Source: Talaromyces rugulosus
Lineage: Eukaryota > Ascomycota > Eurotiomycetes > Eurotiales > Trichocomaceae
Direction of reading: 5' to 3'
DNA length: 64,000 bases
NCBI RefSeq assembly: GCF_013368755.1
Contig: NC_049562.1
Span: 2,852,001 to 2,916,000, forward strand
The first letter of the stretch is position 1, and each line of letters starts with the position of its first letter. A program made the translations under genes and the position numbers. A model generated the notes under the pieces. The model saw only the letters and a program-made list of their open reading frames with translations, was not told the origin of the DNA and searched no databases. Shown piece by piece: positions 23,072 through 34,624 of the stretch.

Positions 23072-26000
23072 ATGGTCAGCCGCTCCAATGACGGCGGGGA
23101 TCGGACCCCAGCATCCCCAGTCAAGGCACGGCTGGCGAGGTCAGGAACAAGCCCTACAAAAAGAGACGACAGGACGTCGTCCAAGTCTCTATCACAAGAT
23201 GTTTCCGATTTGAAGGATTTTGTACGTGCAGCACCTCTGTCGTTGGTTTTATGCGGGGCAAGCATGCTAATACTTTTGAAGCAACTCGGCGATTGCCTGG
23301 GCAAAGGTGCCTTTGGATCGGTATATCGAGCTCTCAACTGGAATACCGGAGAAACGGTGGCAGTGAAACAGGTCAAATTAGTCGACCTTCCAAAAAGCGA
23401 GTTGCGGGTTATCATGGTGCGTATGCTATCATAAATGTTACCTGTGGGTCTTTCCAGCTGACGCATTAATTCTCTCGCAGCTTGAAATCGACCTCCTTAA
23501 AGCACTAGATGTGGGATACTTGACAGCCTTTTTTTTTCTTTCTATGCAACGGAGCTGACCAATCCGTAGCATCCAAATATCGTCAAGTATCACGGCTTCG
23601 TGAAGACACCAGACACACTCAATATCATTCTGGAGTATGTGACCAGCAAATCATATCCCACTTGCGTGAATGCTTATTGAACTAGATATTGTGAAAATGG
23701 ATCATTGCACACCATCGCGAAAAACTTTGGCCGTTTCCCTGAGAACCTTGTCGCGCTGTACATGTCTCAAGTTCTGCAGGGGCTTCTATATCTTCACGAC
23801 CAGGGTGTCATTCACCGAGATATCAAAGGCGCAAACATCCTCACCACCAAACAAGGCCTGGTCAAACTGGCGGACTTTGGCGTGGCTAGTCGTACAACGG
23901 GTCTCCACGAGTCGAGCGTCGTTGGCACTCCGTACTGGATGGCACCGGAAGTTATCGAGCTTTCAGGCGCCACCACCGCGTCAGATATCTGGAGCCTTGG
24001 CTGTACAGTGATTGAATTGCTGGATGGAAAGCCTCCATATCACAAATTTCAGCCGATGCCAGCTCTCTTCCGCATAGTAAACGACGATCACCCTCCATTG
24101 CCTCAGGGAGCGTCACCTGTACGTTTGACATTAATTCTTCTCTGTCTCGTGGTTATTTTCTCTAACCTTTGGTAGGCCGTGAAAGACTTCTTAATGCAAT
24201 GCTTCCAGAAAGACCCGAATCTTCGAGTCTCGGCTCGAAAGCTTCTCAAACATCCATGGGTCGTCAATGCCCATCGGTCAGGATCAGTCGTCCCCAAGAA
24301 ACCTACAGAGTACGAAGAAGCCGTTAAGAGCGTTCAAGAATGGAATGAGGCTCTCCGCTCACCGGATTCCACGACAATAAGAAAGCCAATTCGCACCGAC
24401 CAAAATACCCCCAGCCACTCACGCCTTGACCCAACCCATACAGGATTACAGGCGAAACATGCGACAGCCGCTGGAGCTGGAAAACCAGCACCTGATAGAT
24501 TTCGCTCTCCAGATCCCGAGGATAACTGGGACGACGACTTTGACTCGGCAATATCTCCTCATGCCCTCCATCTGCCTCACCTACGGCCACATGATCATCT
24601 CGGTGGCCTACTTTCATCGGACCGGCTGAAGTCATTTGCTTCACTCGACGGAACTACTATCCGTGATGCAGACAGCTCCTTGGAAGGTGATAGTGCAGAT
24701 TCAGACCAATTAGAAACAATCAGGCCACTACCACGAAAACCAGTAGATGAGGATAAATCGGTACATAGACTACGCACACGCCATAAGCCGAGCAAGAGCG
24801 CCCTCCCTTCTCTTCCAAGCGTTCAGATCTTTGGTAGGGCGGACTTGTCTTCTTCAAAACCAGTGCGTCAGACGCGTCCTGCAGCTTTCTACAGTGAAAG
24901 CGCGGATGAAGATTACTCCGACTTGATTGTTGCAAATGATGATGTTCTAGAACGTAAACTAGGCGTGCTCCCAGTATGTATACATTCTGCATCTATTTTA
25001 ATAGGTTTCTGACGCTGCTACAGGAAGTAGATGACAACGCCTTCCAGGCAGGCTTGCAGGCCTCGTCGAACAAGAAAGAATCTGTCCGGAGTACCAAGTC
25101 GGACGAGAACAAAAAGGGCTCCCAGTCAGGCTTACGGGCCCGAGGATCTATCAAACGTAGCCGCTCCTCTATTGAAATACAAAAGTTTGCCGAGGACGAA
25201 CACGATGAAGATTTTTCGGATATATTTGGCAATGAAGAAGGATCTTTTGCGAAACCAGCGAGTGAACATGGCTCAGACCGAAGTACGCTGATGCTGCACT
25301 CCAAGCTGTCAAACAATTCGTGGTTAGGAGATCAAGACGATGAAGATGACCCTTTTGCTCAGTTGGAAGAAGGGTTCGACGAAATGGATCTAGAGGCAAA
25401 CATTGCTCGTGACAAGTACGCCCGGCTACGCAATCAGGTTGAAGGGCTTGTAAGCTCCTTGAAAACGTCACAGGACGACGACGTACTTGCCGACATATCG
25501 GAGCAGCTGCTTTCGATCTTCTGTGACCTACCAGAAACAAAGGCCATCATTATTGGAGCGCACGGAATGCTTCCTATGCTGGAAATTCTTGAAGGGTGTC
25601 GCCGTCGAGACATCATATATAATCTGCTAAAAATCCTCAACTCGATCATTTATAATGACTATGAGATTCAGGAAAACCTATGTTTTGTGGGTGGCATACC
25701 AATTATCAACGACTTCGCCTCGAAGAAGTACCCACGTGAGATCCGACTCGAAGCTGCAGCTTTTGTACAACAAATGTATCAGTCCTCGACTCTTACGTTG
25801 CAAATGTTTGTCAGCGCTGGCGGTCTGAACGTGCTCGTCGATTTCTTGGAAGACGACTATGAAGACGAGCGTGAGCTTGTTCTGATTGGCGTGAACGGGA
25901 TCTGGAGTGTTTTTGAACTTCAAGTAGGTTCTTTTTTCCCTTCGTATTACTGAAAGTACTCGGACTAATTATTACAGGGTTCCACTCCGAAGAATGACTT

Positions 26001-27560
26001 TTGCAGAATCCTTTCTCGGAACTCGGTGCTAGACCCATTATCACTTGTTCTGAGCAGGGTCCTGGAAGAAGATGAGGAATTGGCAAAAATCAGTGAAGGC
26101 CGTATAGCCAACATTTTTCTCTTATTTTCGCAGGCAGAAAATCATGTCAAGGAGATGGTGGCTGAAAGGACAGTACTGCACCGTAAGTACCGCAATGGGG
26201 TTTTTATCACAAAACAAAGTTGGCTTACCATATAAAACAGGAGTTCTGAAGGAACTAAGAAGGATGACGCCAATACATCAGATTACCATGTTAAAATTCA
26301 TCAAAAATCTATCCATGTTATCGACGACGCTAGACTCCCTCCAGAACTCGAATGCGATAGACGTTTTGACAGAAATCTTGCGTTCTACCATGAAACAGCC
26401 CCATTTCCGAGAGGTGTCGAACCAGATACTGAATACCATATACAACATGTGCCGCCTCAGTAAGCCACGACAAGAAGATGCGGCGCTAAATGGTATTATA
26501 CCTCTTCTGCAGAAGATTGTAAAGACGGAACGCCCCTTGAAAGAATTTGCTCTTCCCATATTATGTGATATGGCCCATTCAGGGAAAGTAGGGCGTCGCG
26601 AGCTTTGGCGCAATAAGGGCTTGCCTTTTTACATTTCGCTGCTTTCTGACCCTTATTGGCAAGTCACGGCTTTGGATGCTATATTTGCATGGTAAGTGTT
26701 TTTTTTTCCTCGTCATATATCGAGCCTTTGATAGCTAACAAACACTCTGCAGGCTTCAAGAAGAGACTGCCAAGGTTGAGGAACACTTGCTGGAGAGTCG
26801 AGCTGACGGCATGTCCTTTACCGACTCGATCGTGAAATGCTTGACCGTCTCGAAAGCCAATGCTTTTGAGAACCTGCTAGAACCCCTACAAAAACTATTG
26901 CGACTCAGCCCTCCAGTAGCATCTACGTTTGCTCGACCAGATCTTTTCACCCGGGTTCGCCAAAAGCTTCATCACAACAAGGCAGCCGTGCGCTTGAACT
27001 TGCTGCGTATTCTTTCTAGTATCTGCGATTGTACAGAAGAGCAAGGAGATCTTCTTGCTCGCTGCGGTCTACTAGATGCAATCAGGGAGCTTGAGAACGA
27101 TCCCGCCATTCTCGTCAGAGACATGGCCGGCAAGCTTCTCAACTCTAGTGATGGTATAGACAGCCTTACCAGTGCAAAGAGACGACCGGTAATGAGACGA
27201 ACGAGTAGCTCCGCCATGTCTCAGCTGGTGACGAACATGTCTCGTCCCACGACGCCTCAAATGCGAGCCGGGCAGCCCAAGGGGTTTTTTGACGCTCGTG
27301 AGGCTCCGCGACACCCACGTAACGGTCTTGGTCCTCATCTACGGCCGGGCACTCGGGATAGCAGTGGTTCGGTTACAGCGTCTGGGGAAACCGGTGTCTC
27401 TGGAGCTGTCCGAACGCGCGTACCTCGTGCTAGTCGCCTGTCCTTTATTGGATCTTTGCAGTCCGAAGACACAAGGTCTCCTAGCTCTACCGGCCGCCCA
27501 CCGTCAGCCATCAATTCTCGCCGACGGCGACAAACGAACAGTGATCTCGACTGGGCATGA
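23072..27560 (+). CDS. sepH: SepH, Cdc7-type MAP3K-like kinase of the septation initiation network, 1324 aa
   Basis: Serine/threonine kinase acting from the spindle pole body to trigger septum formation. Ten exons: 23072-23221, 23282-23416, 23481-23510 (30 nt), 23570-23634, 23686-24118, 24176-24973, 25024-25923, 25978-26182, 26241-26691, 26753-27560; total 3975 nt in one frame. The kinase domain spans about residues 51-300: glycine loop GKGAFG (57-62), Lys79 in [12 protein letters not shown] with Asp172, DFG with Asp190, then GTPYWMAPE. The middle is disordered and acidic. From about residue 620 an Armadillo/HEAT-like region follows (for example [20 protein letters not shown]). The basic Ser/Arg/Pro tail ends [13 protein letters not shown]. 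Length compares well with A. nidulans SepH (about 1346 aa). All catalytic residues are present. Confidence 0.95.
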
Positions 27561-28255
27561 AACTGGTTTTATTTGTTTATCTTCCTTTCCTTTCCTTTTT
27601 CTTTCTTTCCTTCTTCTTCTATATTTAAACTTACCTTGATGTTTGACTTGCACAACTGTAAAGTTGGGGGGATATACTAGGTTAATGATTGATGTGCATG
27701 AAAAAGGCGTAATGGAACATATGGGACTTGGTTTCTACTGTACACGATGGTGTCGTTTCTTGATAACAGAGAGATATCCTTTAAGCTGATGGCCTATCAC
27801 GACTGGATTACGCTAATGACATTGTCGCTTTCAAACATATTGAAGAAAAATAAATGATAAAAATAAATAATAAACGGCTTATATAAAGCACATGCAGCCG
27901 TGTTCATTCCGCGGTTCGTGGACCTGCAGCGGTCCCGCCGAAGAAAAGCCGGGTCGTCTGTGCGCTAACCGCTTTAGTCAACCTGCTCATGACAACTTTT
28001 CTTGCCTGTCTCAACCCTCTTTTTTGGTTGAACATCATCGCTTGTCTCGCCCATGACCCCATGGCTTAGTCCATGCTAGACTTATTGTTCACTCTTTACG
28101 TCGATTCGTGCGCGATCCGAAATTCCGAACTGTTCTTGCTCTTCCGGTCTCGGCGCAACTGGTGCGAAACACTCGAAGGAGATCAATTGAGACCCATGCT
28201 CATTCGATTTTACTTGCTATCAGTCGGGATGATCTGCTCTTGAAACCGTCCAACG
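27561..28255. other. Intergenic
   Basis: 3' flank of sepH, with a T/C-rich tract at 27585-27625, and the promoter of the ABC1-family gene. No gene is seen. Confidence 0.45.
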
Positions 28256-30280
28256 ATGAAATTCGCTCTCCCTCGGTCGGCGTCCCGGTTCGGTTCCCTT
28301 CCGTTTGTGTCGGTTAGGAGGAATGGAGGATGGTGGTTTTGCAACAGATGCCAGAACCAGGGACGGTCGTCGCCAGTGGATGTTCTGCTGAGCAAAAGGC
28401 AATATCATGGCACATATAATCTGCGCAATTCGAAAACGAGTCCTCACAATATCGATTTTTCGGGGGCTTTGAACGCGGCGAAACGGAATACATCATCATC
28501 GTCATCAAAGAGGACAAGGGCAATACAGCTGGCCGCCGCTGGTGGCACTGTAGCTGTTACGCTATTTGCTTTCTGGGATGATGTCAAACATACTTATGCG
28601 GCTGCAGAACGAACTGGCAGGGTCGTCACCGCGCTTGCAATTTGCATTAATGAGTAAGACTGGATTCTCGTCAATTCCACAATTCCACCGGGGGATGCTT
28701 GCTAATTGTATGGTTTTCTATATTGCAGTTACCGTACGACGCTCAACCAAACCGGCAGTTCGGAAGAAGACCGAAAGGCAATGCTAAAGGCATGCCATAA
28801 GCGCTGCGCAGAGCGGACTTTGACTGTGCTTGAAAAGAACGGTTCCATATTCATCAAATTGGGTCAACACCTGAGCAGCATGGGTTATCTTCTTCCGCTG
28901 GAGTGGACAAGCACATTTATTCCATTGCAGGACAAATGCCCCGTTTCGTCCTTTGAATCGGTCCAGGCCATGTTCCTCGCAGATACAGGACAGGACGTGA
29001 GCGAGCTCTTCTCGTCATTCGAGTCGAGCCCCATTGGCGCTGCATCGCTTGCTCAAGTACACATTGCAACACTCAAGGAGACGGGGCAGAAAGTCGCGGT
29101 CAAGGTCCAGCATCCGGCTCTGGCTGAATGGGTCCCGTTGGACTTGGCCCTGACTCGGCTGACTTTTTCCACGTTGAAACGCTTTTTCCCGGAATATGAT
29201 CTCGAGTGGCTATCGAGGGAAATGGATCTTTCGTTGCCGTTAGAACTAGATTTTCAGCATGAGGCTGAAAATGCAATACGCGCAAAGAAATACTTTAAGG
29301 AGCATTCGAGTACCCCGTTGGTGATTCCGGAGGGTAGGTTTACTTTCTTTACGCCTTTATATTAGATATCAAGCATACTAACACGGTTGAAACAGTGATG
29401 TGGGCCAAGGAGCGAATCCTGGTTATGGAATTCATCTCTGGGCACCGACCAGATGATCTGCAATACCTCGACAGTAACGGCATTGACCGAGACGAGGTGT
29501 CGGCCGCATTTGCGCATATTTTCAACGAAATGATCTTCGGCGACAACGCGCCTCTCCACTGCGACCCCCATGGTGGCAACATCGCCATCCGCAAAAACGA
29601 CACACGCAGTAAGCCGAATTTCGACATCATCCTGTACGACCACGGCTTGTATCGCGATATTCCAAAGGATCTGCGTCGCAACTACGCCAAACTGTGGCTT
29701 TCAGTGATCGAAGGGGATGAACCGAAGATGCGCAAGTACGCCCGCGAGGTGGCTGGTGTGTCGGACGAGCTTTTCCCAATCTTTGCCAGTGCAATCACCG
29801 GTCGAGACTATACTGTTGTGTCTCAGAAGAATATTGTCTCTTCGAGAAACAGTGACGAAGAAAAGAGTAATGTCACAAACGCTTTGGGTGACGGGTTGCT
29901 TCAACAACTAGTTGATCTTTTGGGAAAAGTCCCTCGTATTATTCTTTTGATTCTTAAAACAAATGACCTCAGTAAGTTTTTCCAGAAAGAAACAAAGAAG
30001 AAAAAGGACACAAGCTAATTCTCTCACAGCCCGAAGCCTCGACGAGAACCTGCACACTCGCCAAGGCCCCGTACGCACATTCCTCATCCTCGCTCGCTAC
30101 GCGACACGAACTGTATTTGAAGAACAAATGGAAATAATTTCCATGAACGGCGGCATCTTGAAGATTGCCAATTTCCTGCGCTTTATCTCTGCGTTTACAG
30201 CATATGCTCGCATTGAGCTGAAGCTGATGGCGTATGAGAAGTGGCTTTTGGTGAAAAGCAGACTGGGGATCTCTATGTGA
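28256..30280 (+). CDS. Mitochondrial ABC1/ADCK-family atypical kinase (Mcp2/Cqd2-like), 609 aa
   Basis: Member of the UbiB/ABC1 family; yeast relatives act at the mitochondrial inner membrane in lipid and coenzyme Q homeostasis. Exons are 28256-28653, 28729-29333, 29396-29971 and 30030-30280 (1830 nt). The N-terminus is Arg/Ser-rich and poor in acidic residues (a likely mitochondrial presequence), followed by one hydrophobic segment (AAAGGTVAVTLFAFW). Family motifs are IKLGQHLSS (KxGQ), GAASLAQVH (Ala-rich loop replacing the Gly loop), VAVKVQHP, ELDFQHEAENA (ExD), HCDPHGGNIAI and a DHG in place of DFG (LYDHGLYRDI). This combination fits the Mcp2/ADCK1 subgroup better than Coq8. C-terminal helices follow. 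Expected catalytic residues are present. Confidence 0.9.
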
Positions 30281-30893
30281 TGGCTAATTACACATATGTA
30301 AATATATTTTGATATAGACTTTTTTTACTGTTCTTGGCCTGGAAGAAGTAGATGTATTGGTGTTGGGCTGTTAGACTAGTTAGACATGATAATAATTAGA
30401 TTCGTGTATATTTTGTATTTACCATTTCTTAGGTTGTCATTCAGAGATTTCTAGTGCATTGGATTATTTTAGCCAAGTGCAATTACATAACTAGCACACA
30501 TCAGTAGTTGTTTTGTCTGTTGATGCTGTCTTAGCATTGCCTATTTGGGGCTGGCCGATGTTAGCAAGCAAGAAAACCGTTTTTTAACATTCCAACACAC
30601 CCTCTGCGAAACCGAGAACGAAACTCAACGCACAACTTTGAATGAATTAATCAACTTGAGAGAAAATTCTCAATTGACGATCTCAAAAAAATGCTGTTTC
30701 ACAATAATCCATCTCACAAACCAACACAGGGACAACCCCTTCTTCACATGACACGAACCGGACAATCTCGGGTCTTTTCTACAACACTTCATGCACAAAC
30801 CTCCAAGCAAGAGACTCCCAAAACCCTGGGCCGACATCCGAGGGTGAGCGAAAAAACTATATTTTTAAAATGAAAATAAAAAAATAAAATACA
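30281..30893. other. Intergenic
   Basis: AT-rich 3' flank of the ABC1-family gene; nothing recognised. Confidence 0.4.
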
Positions 30894-31163
30894 TCAGCTA
30901 AGCAAATCCCAGTCAATAACTGCCCCCCTAGCAGCATTCACAATGGCCCTCCTGCTCGGGTCGTATTGTATCAGCTCCATCCGCGCAGCTCGGCGAGAAG
31001 CGCGATACCACCCTTCATCGCTATCATCGCCTGACGAGAGTGTCGCGGCGGGCTCGAGTTCGGGGTCGAACGTCACGTCGGCTGCATGGGTTGCAAAGGC
31101 GTTGGAGCAGGAAAAGTTGGAGAAGGAGGGTGGTAGTAGTAGCAGTGGCGGCAAACCAAGGAG
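30894..31163 (-). CDS. Putative 3'-terminal exon of an unrecognised gene
   Basis: An open frame ends at a stop at 30894-30896 and reads in from an apparent 3' splice site. On the minus strand the sequence is branch CCTAACC, a long CT repeat, then CTAG at 31164. The frame has no early ATG (first Met is about 60 residues in), so it would need an upstream exon, which I could not place with confidence in 31170-31720. The peptide has an acidic middle (SSGDDSDEGWYRASRRAARM) and ends AVIDWDLLS. It is more GC-rich than the AT-rich flanks, as real exons here are. No family is recognised, and it may be chance. Confidence 0.3.
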   Translation of the reverse strand, partial: LLGLPPLLLLPPSFSNFSCSNAFATHAADVTFDPELEPAATLSSGDDSDEGWYRASRRAARMELIQYDPSRRAIVNAARGAVIDWDLLS

Positions 31164-31165
31164 CT

Positions 31166-31190
31166 AGAGAGAGAGAGAGAGAGAGAGAGA
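31166..31190. repeat. GA/CT dinucleotide microsatellite
   Basis: About twelve GA units. Read on the minus strand they form a polypyrimidine tract directly before a TAG 3' splice site (see the putative terminal exon). Confidence 0.85.
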
Positions 31191-31722
31191 AAGGTTAGGT
31201 TTGGGTTCATTGCATTTGTAATTTTCGTTATTATCAATTGATAGCGTGGGGGGCGTCGAACTAGTCTAGTCTTGTATTTTTATCAATTGATACATTCGAT
31301 CAACTTTTGCTTATATCAGACCTCCAATTAATGATAGCTAGTGTCTATGTACCACTGTATAGGAACCAGAACGCAGGCAGAACAAAATCTTTCATCGATA
31401 GCAAAAACCTGGCAAAACACTTGGGTAGTTAACTGTTTGTATGTATGTACGTGTCATCATGCGTTGGAAATGCACGAAAAAAAAGAGGAAGAAAATGATA
31501 AAAACTCGATAATCTACATGTTTCTGGAAAAGGGAGAGAACTAAAATAAATAAATCAGAAAATGAGAGAGGCAAAAAGACGCAAGACGCATGCACAACTC
31601 CGCACCAACCCTCTAGGATTTAACCGTGCTATGATAGAATAGACCCCTGTTCAATGTAGGGTAGACCCAATTAATTTCCGCAGCTTTTGTATATTTTCGC
31701 AGCGTAAAGAAAATCTCGAGGT
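31191..31722. other. Intergenic
   Basis: AT-rich DNA downstream of the NAD carrier gene. ATCAATTGAT palindromes occur near 31233-31243 and 31283-31292. No ORF has coding character. An upstream exon of the putative terminal exon could lie here but was not placed. Confidence 0.4.
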
Positions 31723-32962
31723 CTAAACAATAGGATCGTCCGAGGCTTGTTTTTCTCCTTCGTGTTGGAGTGTTGTTATTGTTTTGCGGAGGTATTCGTA
31801 CGTCAGCATGGTGGTCATAGCCGCAGGCACAGCTCGGATCAGATTTGTCCCAATTCCTGAGTAGAATGCCCGCCATCCTTCTTCACGAAGGATTGTCTGA
31901 CAAGTGCGCCAGACACCGGCATAGCGAGGTCGGTTTGGCATGCCATCTGAAGAAGATGCACCACCAGGTGGCCGTCCCCGGTCGGCTGGGTGTTCAAGTC
32001 CTCCACGGAAAGAAATTTCTTCGGGCGAAGAGGCTGGTGGGTGTCGCTGTTGGGTCTGGAGTCGAGTACGGAGTACCTCGTGTGGGTACGTAGCAGTACT
32101 GGCGCAGATCTTGCTGAGGAATGTAGCCAACGATATTCCCACCCAATGTGAGTCACCTTCACCAGGGTGTTCTCCAATGCCATATCCCGTGAATGCCATC
32201 TTGAAATACTCATAGAGTGGGAATTGGATGGCCACATGAGTCAACCCTAGCAAGGCCGGTGTGAGACCAGAGTAAAAGGCCCGGATGCCTTCTGTCATGT
32301 ACATTTTCCGAGCTGCGTCCAGTGAGTTTCGGTAGTGCCATGGAGTATGGCCATCTCCGCTCAGTCTGGCACTCTGCGACATTAATCGTGTTTTGATGAC
32401 CCAGATTGGATTCGTCACTATCGTTGAACATGCTCCGGCCGTCACAGAAGCATATGTTCGTGAGAGCCACCAATTGTCTGTAATGTAGTCAGTATACTAG
32501 TCTGGAGGTTCGTCCTTTTTTTTTTTTTAACGAACCTGTTTTCTGTCCAAAAAAAGCCCTTGATTGATCGTACACGGTCAAATACACTGCCCATGTCGGC
32601 AGATATCCAAGCAGCATTGGCCCTAACCCCCGATACAATCCTCGAATGCCTTCGCTCCTCCAAATCGTTGATCCCGTACCAATCATTCCCCGGTACATTT
32701 GTGAAGTATGAGTTGGTGCGCGGCGTCGCGCAAAGCCTCCCTGGGCCTGCAACTTGGTCTTGATGACATCGAGAGGACATGTCACAATGCCCGAGGCCAC
32801 GCCGGCCAGGGCGCCACAGAAAGGTGTGACATAGTAGTCTGGAAGTTGGGTCGTGAAGACTTCTACGCGCGTGAGCAGCCCGCTCGTAGGCGGCTTGCCG
32901 AGGTGCTGATGCTGCGGCTCAGGGCCAGCAGCCGGCCTTGATACGCTGTCGTCGGACGACAT
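31723..32962 (-). CDS. Mitochondrial NAD+ carrier (Yia6/Ndt-like, SLC25 family), 393 aa
   Basis: Inner-membrane carrier of the mitochondrial carrier family. Exons are 32962-32536 and 32477-31723 (1182 nt). The first in-frame ATG (32960-32962, MSSDDSVSRP) is taken as start. Three repeats each carry a PxD/E-type signature: CPLDVIKTKLQAQ, TNPIWVIKTRLMSQ (the PIW form typical of nucleotide carriers) and YPHEVLRTRLQTQ. Other matches to yeast Yia6 and Yea6 are GPMLLGYLPTWAVYLTVYDQ and GLTPALLGLTHVAIQFPLYE. A Pro/Gly/Arg-rich insertion in repeat 3 (about residues 275-320) lengthens the protein. Pyrimidine-nucleotide or FAD/folate transport are the alternatives. It is divergent from QCR7, about 1 kb apart. 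Confidence 0.88.
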
Positions 32963-33928
32963 TGTACCAGGCAAGGCGGGTTGTCCGTGTTGGTCAGCGG
33001 CTGTTCACGGATTCGAGCATATCGGACGCTCGAACCCGGAACCCAGACCACCCCGGTATTCTCCCCTTTCTCGATGTCGGTACGTACGGTGTTCTCTTGA
33101 TGGACGGTCAGTCGTGTTTTTCGAGTATGTGTTAATTGCTTTGAGGTGCTGTTGCAAGTCGAGATGATGTTGCTGGGAGGAGGAAGGAAAAATGGGCCCT
33201 TGTCAGATCCCGCTCAACGGTGGTCGCAAGTCACGAATTTGGGGTCGTGCGGGGTCTTCCCTCACGTCGCTAGCTTGCAGGCGACAGTAGGGCTACTCGC
33301 ATATCACAATCGAGGGGAGCAGGCAAACAGAGAGATTGACCGGATAGAAGCGGTGGAAGGCGAAGAAGAGCAGCCGGTCTCATGGGCAGAGTCGCTGGTC
33401 CTTTGGGAATTCGGAGTCACTTGTTGACTAGGGCCGATATGGACGCCCTGCTGACCAATGATTGCGGGCTCTCTGGAGTCGCTGCAGCGCTGCTAATTAG
33501 TCTATCCCGCCGAAGCGCCAGAGCGGGGCTCGGTCAGCTTGTATAGAGATTATAATGTTGCTGCTGCTGTTGATGTTGTTATAATTACCGAGGTTTTGGA
33601 CAAAGACTTGTCTGACGTCCTTTTCCAAAGGGATGCGCCAATACAGCATCCGAACAAGCATTACGGCGGCTCTGGGCAATCGGCCGTAAAATTACGCATG
33701 TGGTAATACCGCCTTCCGAAAAGGCACTAGCGCCTAGCCCGTTCGGGTCGCTTCGGCAGCACGCTGCAAAAGTCGCTGCCTCAGGCCGCAGTTCTTTTCC
33801 GCACTAGCGCCCTCGGTCGTGCAACGTCGAGAACAACGACAACAGCTTCTCCGTGTGCTGTCTCTCTGTCTGTCCCTCACCACCGGCTCTCAATTGGCCT
33901 GAAACAACGCTCATCGGGCTTTTCCAAC
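32963..33928. promoter_or_regulatory. Divergent promoter of NAD carrier and QCR7 with CCAAT motifs
   Basis: CCAAT at 33455-33459 and ATTGG (reverse CCAAT) at 33893-33897 are candidate HAP/AnCF sites, which is plausible for two mitochondrial genes. A small ORF at 33146-33427 has no protein character and is not annotated. A pyrimidine-rich stretch just before 33929 fits a QCR7 5' UTR. Confidence 0.35.
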
Positions 33929-34624
33929 ATGTCTGTCCCTTCGTTCACCAACTATGTCGTGAAGCGACCCTTCTTGAGGCGCTGGATGCAGCCCATTGCC
34001 GAATGGTACACCAACGCCGCTGGCTACCGCCGTCTCGGATTGAGGTGGGTTCGCTCTATTTCCCCTGCTGTCGATGGCTCTATTGTAAAACGGAGCTTTT
34101 TCTGTCTGGTTTCAGTACTCGGGGAGGCGCAATCCCGTTGCTGAAGCTGCATGTCGGAGCTGGGCGCCGCTAGAGCAAAAATTCATGACTGACAACACCA
34201 CGCAGAGCCGATGACTTGATCCCCGAAGAAAGCGAACTCGTCCAAAAGGCCCTCCGTCGTCTTCCTCCCAAGGACGCCTACGACCGCGTCTTCCGTCTTC
34301 GCCGTGCTTTCCAGGTAAATAAAAATGTTTTGGTCGGGAAATAATTAGATTGGTGGACTGACACCTGGATGCTTACAGTGCTCGATCTCTCACACTCTTC
34401 TCCCCGCCGAGGAGCAAACCAAGCCCGATGAGGTACGTTACATTTTTCCCTTTTTGGGGGAGTGGCATTGCATGTTCGAACGGCATGGACCAGTCGACAA
34501 GACGCAACTGCTAACATACCTCTCTCTCCAGGACCGCGAGTACCTCAGCCCAATCATCCGGGAATTGCAACAGGAAGCCCAAGAACGCGAGGACCTGGAC
34601 ACTCTGGTCGTCAAGCGAAAGTAA
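33929..34624 (+). CDS. qcr7: Cytochrome b-c1 complex subunit 7 (14 kDa), 123 aa
   Basis: Small matrix-facing subunit of respiratory complex III. Exons are 33929-34044, 34206-34314, 34379-34432 (54 nt) and 34532-34624, total 372 nt. The first intron (161 nt) is long for this window. The spliced protein reads MSVPSFTNYVVKRPFLRRWM, then WYTNAAGYRRLGLRADDLI, EESELVQKALRRLPPKDAYDR, VFRLRRAFQCSISHTLLP and ends DLDTLVVKRK. These are the full landmarks of the family at its usual length (about 122-127 aa). The basic N-terminus acts as an uncleaved import signal in yeast Qcr7. Confidence 0.95.

Noticed and set aside
32963..32974. Four-codon longer start for the NAD carrier
   Set aside because: The codon at 32972-32974 is TTG; the ATG at 32962 is used.
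33146..33427. 93-codon ORF between the NAD carrier and QCR7
   Set aside because: Sits in a divergent promoter and has no recognisable protein features.
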